64,000 nucleotides of DNA from Aurantimonas sp. 22II-16-19i. Its GTDB lineage: Bacteria; Pseudomonadota; Alphaproteobacteria; Rhizobiales; Rhizobiaceae. The notes beneath the pieces are model-generated. The model was not told where the DNA came from. It made no database searches and worked only from the letters and a program-made list of their open reading frames with translations. The first letter of the stretch is position 1; every line of letters begins with the position of its first letter. The DNA lies in the NCBI RefSeq assembly GCF_002088275.1, contig NZ_AQQS01000010.1, positions 1-64,000 on the forward strand, written 5' to 3'. Below are positions 56,440 to 64,000 of this stretch, piece by piece. Position numbers and translations under genes: made by a program.

Positions 56440-56692
56440 AAGCCATCCGGCAGTCTGCCGGGATCGGTGACGATCGCGGCAGTCTCAATGACACAGCCAT
56501 GGCCGCCGCGTCCAGATGGCGAGGCGGAGATTCGCCGCGGGAAGAGACAGTCGGGGGCGATCCCGGCGCTGGCTTGCGGGGCCCCTCTTGCCGCGTGGCG
56601 CCCGGGCGGGATTGCCATCGCCGCCGCTTCGGCCTAATCGCAGGCGCAGTCGCCTGCCCTCTCCCGCCGCCAGAGCCCGGACCCACCCTTTC

Positions 56693-57274
56693 ATGCTGCG
56701 CCGCCTCTACGACTGGGTCATGTCGCTCGCCGCGACCCGCCATGCCGAACGGGCGCTGGGCGCCATCGCCTTCATCGAGAGCTCGGTCTTCCCGATCCCG
56801 CCGGACGTCCTGATCATCCCGATGGTGATCGCCGAGCGCCGGAAGTGGTTCCGGATCGGGCTCGTGGCGACGGTCGGCTCGGTGCTCGGGGCGTTTCTCG
56901 GCTATGCCATCGGCGCCCTGTTCTTCGACGTCCTCGGCGAGCCGATCCTCGCCTTCTACGGCAAGGCCGACGCGTTCGCCGAAATGACGGCGAAATACAA
57001 CGAATGGGGCGGCTGGGCGGTGCTCTTCGCGGCACTGACGCCCTTCCCTTACAAGGTCCTGACGATCTTCTCGGGCGTCACCGGCCTCAACCTCGTCGTC
57101 TTCACCCTCGTCTCAATCGTCGGGCGCGGCGCGAGGTTCTTCCTGATCGCCTTCCTGCTCAACCGCTACGGCGCCCCGATCCAGGGCTTCATCGAGAGGA
57201 ACCTCGGCCTCCTCTTCACCGTGTTCATGATCCTTCTGATCGGCGGGTTCGCTGCGATCCGCTTTCTCTTCTGA
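56693..57274 (+). CDS. YqaA/DedA-family membrane protein
   Basis: A 193-residue inner-membrane protein with about four hydrophobic segments. The conserved core includes FIESSVFPIPPDVLIIPMVI, a VGSVLGAFLGYAIG re-entrant-like segment and LTPFPYKVLTIFSGVTGLN, typical of the SNARE-associated/DedA superfamily, short YqaA branch. DedA proteins maintain membrane potential and recycle undecaprenyl phosphate or flip lipids; the role of YqaA is not established. It ends 10 bases before dsbB, so the two probably form an operon. Confidence 0.88.
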   Translation: MLRRLYDWVMSLAATRHAERALGAIAFIESSVFPIPPDVLIIPMVIAERRKWFRIGLVATVGSVLGAFLGYAIGALFFDVLGEPILAFYGKADAFAEMTAKYNEWGGWAVLFAALTPFPYKVLTIFSGVTGLNLVVFTLVSIVGRGARFFLIAFLLNRYGAPIQGFIERNLGLLFTVFMILLIGGFAAIRFLF

Positions 57275-57284
57275 GGCACAGACC

Positions 57285-57818
57285 ATGGCAATCTCAGACC
57301 TTGCGCGCCGACCGACCGGCTTCCGGCAGGTGCTCGCCACCGGCTTCCTTCTCGCCGGCATGGCGATCACCGTCGGCTCGGCGCTCCTGTTCCAATATGT
57401 CGGCGGCTACATTCCCTGCGCGCTCTGCCTCACCCAGCGCATTCCCTACTATGTCGGCGTGCCCCTCGCCCTCGTCGCCTTCGTCGCGGCGGCCGGCCGC
57501 GCGCCGGCGCCGCTGGTCCGCGGGCTGATCCTCCTCATCGGGCTGGTGATGCTCGTCTCGCTCGGCCTCGGCATCTATCACGCCGGCGTCGAGTGGCACC
57601 TCTGGCTGGGCCCGAGCGGCTGCTCCCAGGTCGGCGGCGGCGACCTGTCGTCCGGCGATCTCCTCGCCGATATCGACGCGGTGCATCCGCCGTCCTGCGA
57701 TGCCGCCGCCGGACGCTTCCTCGGCCTGTCCTTCGCCGGCTGGAATGCCGTCGCCTCGGCGCTGTTTGCCGCCGTCGCGCTCAGATCCGCCTTCGCGAAG
57801 GCCGACCGCCTCGCCTGA
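57285..57818 (+). CDS. dsbB: Disulfide bond formation protein B
   Basis: Inner-membrane quinone-linked oxidoreductase that re-oxidises DsbA, 177 residues with four hydrophobic helices. The first periplasmic loop has the redox pair CALC (YIPCALCLTQR), and the second loop has two cysteines, PSGCS and PPSCD. The loop between them is longer than in Escherichia coli DsbB. It lies 10 bases downstream of the YqaA gene. DsbA is not in the window. Confidence 0.91.
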   Translation: MAISDLARRPTGFRQVLATGFLLAGMAITVGSALLFQYVGGYIPCALCLTQRIPYYVGVPLALVAFVAAAGRAPAPLVRGLILLIGLVMLVSLGLGIYHAGVEWHLWLGPSGCSQVGGGDLSSGDLLADIDAVHPPSCDAAAGRFLGLSFAGWNAVASALFAAVALRSAFAKADRLA

Positions 57819-57851
57819 GCGGCAGGCTCGCGCGGAACCGGCGCGCCGGCA

Positions 57852-59099
57852 TCATGCCAGGGCCGCGGGACGTGAACGCTTGCGCAGCGCCATCGCCGCG
57901 GCGGCCGCGTAGCCGCCCATCGCGCCGTCGACGAAGTGAACGTGATCGGAGCGGCCCGCGGCCGGAACGAAGCATGTCATCAGCGCGGCGTCCTGGCGGT
58001 GCAGTCCGGCACAGACGATGCCCTCGGCTTCCGCCCGGCCGACCCGCTCGGCGATGCGATCGGCGACCTCGACGGTGCAGTCGAGCGTCAGCCGGAGGCC
58101 GTCGTCGAACTTGCGGAAGTCGGTGTTGCGCACGAGCTCGGCGCGGTAGCGGGCAGGCTCGAAGCCGCCGATCCGGATGCCGGCCGCAAACGCCAGATGG
58201 GCGAGCAGCGACCGCACGGCCACCACCGGCGTCGACAGCCACAGCGGGCGCCCGGAACGGGCCGCGGCCGTGCGGGCTTCCAGCATCAGCCCCGCCGTCG
58301 GCCAGCGCTGTTCCGGGCCGGCTTCCGGCACCGGCCGGCCGGCATCCGCATCGTCGGCGGCAAGCGCCAGGATGTCGGCCGCAACGGCGGAGAAGGCTGC
58401 CGCATCGGCCCCTTCGGCCGGCAGCACGATCAGCGAGAGGATCACCCCGCGGCGCGCCGGGATCGGCGAGAAGCGGCACAGAAGGCCGGACAGGTCGGGA
58501 CGCGCCGCCTCCCCCGTCGCCGGTTCGATGGCGAACTCGCCCGCTTTCATCCGCGCCTCGGCATAGGCCAGCCCGCCACCGGAGAACATCGTGTAGGCGA
58601 CGCTCGGCGAGGCGGCGAAACGCGCCACCCGGACATCCTGGCCGCGCGTCCGGATCGTCTCGACGGGCACCATCGCCACCCGCAGGCGAAAGCCGAAGGC
58701 CTCCAGCGCCCAGCCGGCAACGGCGGACAGCGCCGCACGGCCGGTCTCGGCATAGTCCGGCGGCAGCGCGAAGCTCGCCCCGTCGCCGGCAAAGACGAAG
58801 GGGAAGTCGCGCTCCGGCAGCTGATTGGCCAGCGCGGCGATGACCGCGGCGGCAACCGTATTCACCGCCTTGTAGCGACCGCTCCCGATGGCGTCGGTAG
58901 AGCGCTCGATGTCGGCGATGCCGAGCACCCAGTCGCCGGGCAGCGCATGGTAGAGGGCCAGATCCGCGAGGCGGGCGAAATCGGTCTCGACCGGCAGGGA
59001 CGCGAAGAAGGCCAGGGGAGCAGACGCCGCAGGCCGCTCATCCGCAGAAAAACCGGCGCCGATGGGCGAAATGCCGTCCGAAATGCCGTGCACCGTCAT
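57852..59099 (-). CDS. DUF3095 protein with cyclase-like motifs
   Basis: A 415-residue soluble protein. The whole length matches the DUF3095 family as I know it. Its first third contains VLGIADIERSTDAIGSGRYK and FPFVFAGDGASFAL, which resemble the two metal-aspartate motifs of class III nucleotidyl cyclases (FxDIxxST and GDG). The C-terminal two thirds resemble no domain I know; RNTDFRKFDDGLRLTLDCT is its best-conserved-looking stretch. Whether it makes cyclic nucleotide is unknown. The start at ATG 59099 (MTVHGISDGISP) is chosen; ATG 59123 is possible. Convergent with dsbB. Confidence 0.75.
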   Translation of the reverse strand: MTVHGISDGISPIGAGFSADERPAASAPLAFFASLPVETDFARLADLALYHALPGDWVLGIADIERSTDAIGSGRYKAVNTVAAAVIAALANQLPERDFPFVFAGDGASFALPPDYAETGRAALSAVAGWALEAFGFRLRVAMVPVETIRTRGQDVRVARFAASPSVAYTMFSGGGLAYAEARMKAGEFAIEPATGEAARPDLSGLLCRFSPIPARRGVILSLIVLPAEGADAAAFSAVAADILALAADDADAGRPVPEAGPEQRWPTAGLMLEARTAAARSGRPLWLSTPVVAVRSLLAHLAFAAGIRIGGFEPARYRAELVRNTDFRKFDDGLRLTLDCTVEVADRIAERVGRAEAEGIVCAGLHRQDAALMTCFVPAAGRSDHVHFVDGAMGGYAAAAAMALRKRSRPAALA

Positions 59100-59313
59100 T
59101 GTCCGAGATCGTCCCCGCGCCACGCCAGACCGCGCGAGGCGGCAGCTCCCGCCGCGATGCCATCACGCCGGGCCGTCGAACGCAACCATCTGCGCGAAAG
59201 GCGCAGTCGTCCAGACGGCGTGCGGGCTCCATCCGGCCTGACGATCGTGTGATGGACGCCGGATCGGCTGCAGCCGGTCTCCAACGCGCGCCGCGTGACG
59301 GCATCGCGCGCGG

Positions 59314-60147
59314 TCACTGGCGTTGTTCGTCGAGCTTCTCTTTACGCGTCTTCGGCTTCAGACGCCGGAACAGCCTGTCGAGGCCAGCCAGCGGCTTGAT
59401 GATGGAGTACAGCCGGTCGACGGAGCGGTTGGTTCCTTCCTGCCGGGCGGCGAGCACCTCGCAGGCGACCAGCGCCACCTCGGCCGGATCGATCTGCGGA
59501 AACCGCGCGGCGATCGCGTCGAGCGACCCTGCCGAGCGACCGCCGGCCATCACGATGCGGCCGGAGCGCGCCATCAGCCTCAGGACGATCTGCTCGAAGG
59601 TCCAGTCGTGGTCGTGGAAGAGTTTCCAGCGGTCCGAGCGTTCCGCCGAGAAGCCGGCGAGGACGACCCGCAATTCGGGACAGGCCTCGGTCAGCCAGAC
59701 CGCGAGGGCGAAGCCCGTCGTCGGGGCGTAGTCGGCGGGATAGAAGCCGGCGAAGTGGTCGGTGAGGTCGATGTGGCCGACCGGCCGTTCGCCGAATTCC
59801 TCGGCCTCGCTGAACCGCTCGGCCGCAACGGCCTTGAGATTGAGGACGCCGTGGAAGTCCGGGCCGGGGAAGTGCTTGCAGACGGTCTCCACCTCGCGGC
59901 GATGCACGATGTTGGCGCCGGCCGGGCTCGACCGCGCGACGAGCAGGCTGGGGCGTTCGAACGGTCCCGGCAGGACCTTGTAGACCTTGTTGAAGAAGAC
60001 GAAGAGCACGCGGCCCGAATGGCGCTCGCGCAACGCGCCGACATCGGCCGCCTCGCTGTTGGCGACGAGGACGACGGTCGCAAAGCGGGAGAAGTAGCCG
60101 GCCCAGCCGGCAACGTCCTCAGGCAGGTCTTGCCTTTGTGGCGACAT
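59314..60147 (-). CDS. Probable glycosyltransferase, sialyltransferase-like
   Basis: A 277-residue protein of a kind found in surface-polysaccharide loci. Seen: an N-terminal phosphate-loop-like segment TVVLVANSEAADVGALRERH, a central VLFVFFNKVYKVL, and the block PTTGFALAVWLTEACPELRV, then VLAGFSAERSDRWKLFHDHD and WTFEQIVLRLM. The order (nucleotide loop, FN, TTG-x4-A, LxGF, HxHDW) resembles GT-29/GT-42 sialyl- and Kdo-type transferases. GAGGG precedes the ATG. Neighbours are other glycosyltransferases, supporting a sugar-transfer role; donor and acceptor are unknown. The C-terminus is basic (LKPKTRKEKLDEQR). Confidence 0.6.
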   Translation of the reverse strand: MSPQRQDLPEDVAGWAGYFSRFATVVLVANSEAADVGALRERHSGRVLFVFFNKVYKVLPGPFERPSLLVARSSPAGANIVHRREVETVCKHFPGPDFHGVLNLKAVAAERFSEAEEFGERPVGHIDLTDHFAGFYPADYAPTTGFALAVWLTEACPELRVVLAGFSAERSDRWKLFHDHDWTFEQIVLRLMARSGRIVMAGGRSAGSLDAIAARFPQIDPAEVALVACEVLAARQEGTNRSVDRLYSIIKPLAGLDRLFRRLKPKTRKEKLDEQRQ

Positions 60148-60230
60148 GGGCGGCCCTCACGAGCATCGCCGGCCGCGCATCACGCGACCGGCGAAAGGGA
60201 CAGGCGTCGGAAAGGGACGCGCGTTGCGGA

Positions 60231-60920
60231 TCAGGACCGCTGCTGGACGAACAGGGTGCGTTCGCGGGCCGCGAACCACTCGTCGGCATAGTCGCAGCCC
60301 TTGTATTCGTCGAAATACGGGCCGCCATCGGTGAAGTGGACGTTCCTGGCGTCCTCCTTGTAGTCGTATTCGTTGACCAGCCAGTTCCACTCCGCCGGCA
60401 ATTCGCCGATCAGGTCGTCGCTCTCCAGCCACTTGAACTGGTGCAGCTGCAGGCCCGTCGCCGAGTTCACGTAGTCGGGCGTGAGCGCGCGGCACTTGGC
60501 GTTGTTGAAGAGGATGACGCTCGACCAGTTCTTCTTCTCGTACTTGGTCTGGGTCTGGCCGAGGAACTTGGTCTCGACCTTCGGCACGTAGTCGTGCTTG
60601 ACGCACATCGCAGCATAGCGGTCGTCCCGCAGCTTCCACAATTCGGCGATGTCGGTGCGCATCAGCATGTCGCAATCCATGAACAGGCTCCAACCCTCGA
60701 AGTTCGAGAGCGCCGGCACGAGGAAGCGGGAAAAGGAAAACTCGGTGGTCTGCAGGTTGTTGCGCTCACGGGTGAAGACACCCTCGAGGTTCTTTAGAAC
60801 GATTGGAGAAAACTCGACCGGCATCGAAGACTTTTCGAGGATGCTCTGGGCGAGCACATGGTAGGCGACCACCTCCTTGGTGTCGAAGCCGATGAAAACG
60901 CGGGCGGTATCGATGGACAT
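60231..60920 (-). CDS. Glycosyltransferase, GT8-like
   Basis: A 229-residue sugar transferase of the GT-A fold. The N-terminal strand is ARVFIGFDTKEVVAYHVLAQ, and the metal-binding DxD motif appears as LFMDCDMLMRTDI. Later VIDOW-like conserved residues are seen in KNWSSVILFNNAKCRALTPD and the C-terminal WNWLVNEYDY followed by VHFTDGGPYFDEY. The pattern fits a galactosyl- or glucosyltransferase using UDP-sugar, acting on a lipopolysaccharide core or similar acceptor. ATG 60920 has a purine-rich tract upstream. It is transcribed toward the sialyltransferase-like gene, 83 bases apart, and is probably in one operon with it. Confidence 0.82.
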   Translation of the reverse strand: MSIDTARVFIGFDTKEVVAYHVLAQSILEKSSMPVEFSPIVLKNLEGVFTRERNNLQTTEFSFSRFLVPALSNFEGWSLFMDCDMLMRTDIAELWKLRDDRYAAMCVKHDYVPKVETKFLGQTQTKYEKKNWSSVILFNNAKCRALTPDYVNSATGLQLHQFKWLESDDLIGELPAEWNWLVNEYDYKEDARNVHFTDGGPYFDEYKGCDYADEWFAARERTLFVQQRS

Positions 60921-61357
60921 TGGAGACTTTTCCCTTTCCGTTTGCGCCTGCTCTAGCAAGAAGCGTGCGCGACTTGAAGCCGAAGCTGGCAGATTCGGGA
61001 TCCGCGGGCGCGGATTCGATCCTGGCTGCGCATCGGGTGGCGTTTCACCCGCATTGGCATGCAGCGTCCTTGCGCTGGATCAAGTCCGCATCCAACGGGG
61101 CTGGAGTGGCAGAGCGCGCGGCCGAAGCCGGCGCATGCCCTTCCCAAGCAAGCTTCGCCGCCCGCCATGCAGCCCTTCCGAACGTCCCAGCTTCGAGCCC
61201 CCCGGGCGTCGTCGCGTGCGCCGCTCTGCGCCCGCGTCGACCCCATCGGCGATGGAGTTTGCCACCGTGTTTCACCGACATGGCCTTGCTGCTGCTGGCC
61301 TTCGCTGTGCTGGAATTATATAGACCGCTCATCCTCGATGCCGCGACGGAGACGATC
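60921..61357. other. Gene-less divergent promoter region
   Basis: 437 bases between two divergent glycosyltransferase genes. No convincing gene; the long open frame through it has no ribosome site and atypical sequence. A -10-like TATATA (61317-61322) lies 36 bases before the plus-strand gene. Nothing else identifiable. Confidence 0.5.
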
Positions 61358-62248
61358 ATGAATGCCAAGCATCCGAGCGCGATCGAAAAAAAGAACCACT
61401 CGCTGCTGATGCGCTGGCGGATCGGACGATGCGTCGCCCGGGTCATCGCCTCCGACGAGGCCCATGCGGCGGATTACGCCCGGATCGAGAAGACCATCCT
61501 CGGCACGCTGCCAGAGGGCGAAGGTGCGCCGGTGCTTCTGGCCGCCTGCAATGACCTCTACTATCGCGAATTCGCCGTGACTATGCTGCGCTCGATCGAA
61601 CGCCATGGCCAGCCCGAGCGCTTTCACCTGCATCTTTGCGGACCCACGACGGAGGTGCTCGACGACGCTCGCGCCCTCGCGGCCAGACTGTCGCACGTCG
61701 ACCTCACCGTCACGTGGGACGAAGGCTACGGTGCGAGCCTGCCCCACGTCCCGACGATCTATTACACCTGCGTGCGTTTCCTGATCGCGCCGCTGATCCT
61801 GAAAGCTACCCGGTCTCCCGTTCTGTGCCTCGACATCGACGGCATCGCCCGCCGGCCGATCACCCCAGCCTATGACGAGGTGCGGGGCGGCTCGGACATA
61901 CTTCTGATCAAGCGGCCGCAGATGGCCAGCAGCGTGCGCAAGGTCCTGGCCAGCGCCCTCGGCTTCAACCCGACGGCAAACGGCATCCGGTTCGCCGATC
62001 GTCTGGCCCGCGCTCTCGCGGGAATGCTCTCGATGCGTCCCCGCTACCATATCGACCAGATCGCCGTGTATCGCCTCGTCAGGAGTATCGAGCCGCGGGG
62101 GGAACTGTCCACGGCCCAGATGCCGATATCATTCGCCGACCACGACTTCGGAGAAGGCTCCGCGATCTGGACGGCCAAGGGCTGGGTACGCAAGAACTCG
62201 GAGGCATACCGCTCGGAAATGGCCCGTATCGAGGCACCGAGCAGTTGA
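61358..62248 (+). CDS. Glycosyltransferase with DxD motif
   Basis: A 296-residue cytoplasmic or membrane-peripheral sugar transferase. After a basic N-terminus (RWRIGRCVARV) come VLLAACNDLYYREFAVTMLR and ERFHLHLCGPTTEVL, a GT-A nucleotide fold. The DxD-like metal site is VLCLDIDGIARRPITP. The C-terminal half contains YHIDQIAVYRLVRSI and SFADHDFGEGSAIWTAKGW. The subfamily is near GT8. GGAG precedes the ATG at normal spacing. It is the first of a rightward run with the two sialyltransferase-like genes, and probably cotranscribed with them (191-base gap). Confidence 0.75.
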   Translation: MNAKHPSAIEKKNHSLLMRWRIGRCVARVIASDEAHAADYARIEKTILGTLPEGEGAPVLLAACNDLYYREFAVTMLRSIERHGQPERFHLHLCGPTTEVLDDARALAARLSHVDLTVTWDEGYGASLPHVPTIYYTCVRFLIAPLILKATRSPVLCLDIDGIARRPITPAYDEVRGGSDILLIKRPQMASSVRKVLASALGFNPTANGIRFADRLARALAGMLSMRPRYHIDQIAVYRLVRSIEPRGELSTAQMPISFADHDFGEGSAIWTAKGWVRKNSEAYRSEMARIEAPSS

Positions 62249-62439
62249 GCGATATGGCGTCGCTCGATCCCCGGCGCGCTCGCGTCGACCCGATGAGCGG
62301 CCTGACACCAGCGCGCCAGCACGCTTGTTCAACGCCGGCAGGACCGACCTCGTCCGCGACTCAGGCCCTTGCCATTCGTACGGTTATCTTCCAGTCGATA
62401 GATGACCGTCCTCGCATCAAGCATCGGATTTCGACGCCC

Positions 62440-63153
62440 ATGTCCGGCGCCAGTTCTCTTTCGTCCCTCGACCGTCCGCTCGCCAAGCCGGACACCCACC
62501 TCGCCGAGTTCGTCCGTTTCCACGGCGCGTGGCTCGACGGCCTCGGCATAAGAGACCGGCCCTGGCTGATCCTCGGCTCGGCTCCGGATCCGACCGTTCC
62601 GCCGGAACTCTTCCCCAGCCACGCGCGCATCGACATCAACAATGCGGGCCGCACGGCGGCAGCGCTGGGGCTCGGTCGCGCGGACCTGACGCTGAGAGCC
62701 AAGAAGAAGTCCTGGGCCGAGCATCCGCACATCGACACCCGGGGCCTGTTGTGGATCCACACGGCGCCGAGGTTCCTGCTGCGCCCTCTCCTCATCAACA
62801 AGCCGTACGACCACATCGGTCGGGTGGCGCCGCTGCGGCGCAGGGACAGGGAGGCCATGGTCACCCATGTCAGCGGCGCCTCGGTCGAGATGATCGGCGA
62901 TCTCGGCAAGGTGACGAACGGCGTCGCGGCCATCTGCTACGGTCTGCTGCTCGGCGTGCCGGAAATCGTCGTCGCGGGAATCTCGCTCTCGAAGACCGGA
63001 CACTCCTACGACGATCTCGGCCGGGTGCGGCGCCAGGTCGAAGAGGATGCCGTGATTCTCGACCGGCTCCGCACCGAACCGCGCGTGTCGACGACCGAAG
63101 ACGATCTGGCCGAGACCGCGGGGCTCCGAAGATGGCGTCCGTCGAATGGTTGA
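62440..63153 (+). CDS. Sialyltransferase-like protein, paralogue 1
   Basis: A 237-residue protein. Seen: PWLILGSAPDPTVPPELF near residue 45, a nucleotide-loop-like GSxPxP; DINNAGRTAAALGLGRADLT; VTNGVAAICYGLLLGVPEIV; and VVAGISLSKTGHSYDDLGR, followed by a C-terminal VSTTEDDLAETAGL. The order GSxP, small-loop, NG-x-A, LxxGIS-x-GH and final SLSE-like segment recalls GT-42/GT-29 sialyltransferases, but similarity is remote and the donor is unknown. The start at ATG 62440 is tentative, with a weak ribosome site. The next gene is a clear paralogue. Confidence 0.62.
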   Translation: MSGASSLSSLDRPLAKPDTHLAEFVRFHGAWLDGLGIRDRPWLILGSAPDPTVPPELFPSHARIDINNAGRTAAALGLGRADLTLRAKKKSWAEHPHIDTRGLLWIHTAPRFLLRPLLINKPYDHIGRVAPLRRRDREAMVTHVSGASVEMIGDLGKVTNGVAAICYGLLLGVPEIVVAGISLSKTGHSYDDLGRVRRQVEEDAVILDRLRTEPRVSTTEDDLAETAGLRRWRPSNG

Positions 63154-63341
63154 GCCTTATGGCACATCCGGCTGCGTGACCGGGGGAAGCCTACGGCCGG
63201 GTCGCAGCATGGGGTTTTGCGAAACCTCTCCCGCTCGCAGCGTCTGGAAGGGGAATTGCGGCAACGTCAGCCCGCATCCAGGATCAGATGCGACCGCAAG
63301 CGTCATTTCGAGAATCCTGAAGAGACCCCGGACCCAGAACC

Positions 63342-64000
63342 ATGCCCAAAGCAAATTCCGTCTCGGCCAATTTCAAGCGCACATTGCGCTTCAATGAGAC
63401 ATGGCTGCAGCAACACGGCCTGCTGGGCCGGCCATGGTTCATGCTCGGCTCGGCGCCCAATCCGTCCATCCCGTCGAAGCTGCCAGACGATACCGTCTAC
63501 GCCTATGTGAAGTTCGCGGGACGCAGCGCCAGGCAGCATGGCCTTCCGGACGCCGACATCACCCTCGCGACCACGTGGGACGAGGCGCGCTGGAACGATC
63601 TCAACCTGTCGCTGGTGCTGCGGGTTCGCAACAAGGTCTCCTGGCGGGTCTATTTCTCGCGACTGGGCCGCAAGGCGTCGGACAAGGAATGCGAACTGCT
63701 CAGCCACGAGCGGGACGACTACGTGCTGCATGCGATGCATTCGCGGTTCCGCGGTGTCGGAGACCATCTGAGACCATCCAGCGCCCTGTCGATGCTCGCA
63801 TTCGCGATCGCCCACGAGGTCCCCGAGGTCGTCATCGCGGGCATCTCCCTCGATCAGACGGGCCACGCCTACAACGACCTGAATCTGCAGCGCAAACACG
63901 GTCCGGAAGATCGTGCGGCACTGATCGCGGTCGCCGCCCATCATCCCCACGTGAAAACCAGCGAGCCGAGCCTCTCGGAGGCGACAGGGCTGCCGCTCTA
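63342..64000 (+). CDS. Sialyltransferase-like protein, paralogue 2 (cut by window end)
   Basis: At least 219 residues, 3' end beyond the window or ending at it. Aligns end to end with the preceding protein: PWFMLGSAPNPSIPSKLP, FAGRSARQHGLPDADITL, SSALSMLAFAIAHEVPEVV, VIAGISLDQTGHAYNDLNLQ, and KTSEPSLSEATGLPL. The two genes are therefore a tandem duplication that has diverged, perhaps giving two sequential linkages in one glycan. The start ATG 63342 is the first methionine of the conserved region; ribosome site weak. Confidence 0.62.
   Translation, partial: MPKANSVSANFKRTLRFNETWLQQHGLLGRPWFMLGSAPNPSIPSKLPDDTVYAYVKFAGRSARQHGLPDADITLATTWDEARWNDLNLSLVLRVRNKVSWRVYFSRLGRKASDKECELLSHERDDYVLHAMHSRFRGVGDHLRPSSALSMLAFAIAHEVPEVVIAGISLDQTGHAYNDLNLQRKHGPEDRAALIAVAAHHPHVKTSEPSLSEATGLPL

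Noticed and set aside
59100-59313. Possible small gene between DUF3095 and the sialyltransferase-like gene
   Set aside because: Overlapping short frames exist on the minus strand but none has a ribosome site, domain or codon pattern like the neighbours.
1-64000. CRISPR arrays, insertion sequences, prophage or integrase genes, rRNA
   Set aside because: No direct-repeat spacer pattern, transposase, integrase motif or rRNA-like segment was found on reading through the window. Window ends could hide partial elements.

Overview
The window is 64 kb of GC-rich, densely coding bacterial chromosome. The gene content points to an alphaproteobacterium, probably of the Hyphomicrobiales (rhizobial) group. 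Markers are a DUF992 secreted protein, DUF1127 and DUF3563 micro-proteins, a GcvA-type LysR gene beside a DUF1127 gene, a rhizobial CyaC-type diheme/iron-sulfur adenylate cyclase, a CHASE3 kinase paired with an Rcp1-type regulator, and a promoter resembling EcfG (general stress sigma) promoters. The genus cannot be fixed from the sequence alone. No insertion sequence, integrase, prophage, CRISPR array, rRNA operon or replication origin was seen; one tRNA (Leu, CAA) is present.

Layout. 1-5.6 kb: a TerC/Alx membrane protein, a DUF1127 micro-protein divergent from a LysR regulator, then three signalling genes on the minus strand (CHASE3 histidine kinase, CheY-like regulator, receiver-HisKA_2 kinase). 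5.7-13.4 kb: pbpC and a very large alpha-2-macroglobulin gene (yfhM type), a periplasmic cell-envelope pair. 13.6-16 kb: small secreted or membrane proteins with clear terminators, and RNase D. 16-21.5 kb: metallophosphoesterase, phosphopantetheinyl transferase, ubiA, purD, a GNAT acetyltransferase and a PH-domain protein. 21.7-26.8 kb: serine-glyoxylate aminotransferase, an enoyl-CoA hydratase/acyl-CoA dehydrogenase pair and a fumarylacetoacetase-family hydrolase. 26.8-34.5 kb: a four-gene beta-oxidation operon (fadE, thiolase, fadB/J-like, acyl-CoA hydrolase/CoA-transferase) with overlapping genes and a LiuR-like operator inside its promoter. 34.8-42 kb: glutathione transferase, ompW, an FMN reductase (the last two divergent around a perfect FNR/FixK box), a LysE exporter, a porin, argG and an L-lactate permease. 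42.3-46.2 kb: a chemoreceptor with a C-terminal tether, a DUF3563 peptide and a PRC-barrel protein carrying nine exact-length nonapeptide repeats. 46.5-51 kb: katA divergent from oxyR, followed by a redox-sensing cyaC cyclase. 51-59 kb: PQQ-type sugar dehydrogenase, Gfo/Idh/MocA oxidoreductase, guaB, purU, tRNA-Leu, a DedA/YqaA protein, dsbB and DUF3095. 59-64 kb: surface-polysaccharide glycosyltransferases, including a tandem pair of sialyltransferase-like paralogues, the last cut by the window end.

Working together. The fad operon would convert acyl-CoA to acetyl-CoA, with the terminal CoA-transferase or hydrolase recycling CoA. The OxyR-KatA-CyaC block looks like a redox-response neighbourhood, with peroxide sensing next to quinone/heme-linked cAMP signalling. 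PbpC and YfhM act on periplasmic peptidoglycan and envelope defence. The rightmost cluster is probably a locus for lipopolysaccharide or capsule decoration. No wholly new multi-gene defence-type system is evident. The most unusual items are the nonapeptide-repeat PRC-barrel protein, the sialyltransferase-like tandem genes, the DUF3095 protein with cyclase-like motifs, and several strong candidate operators.
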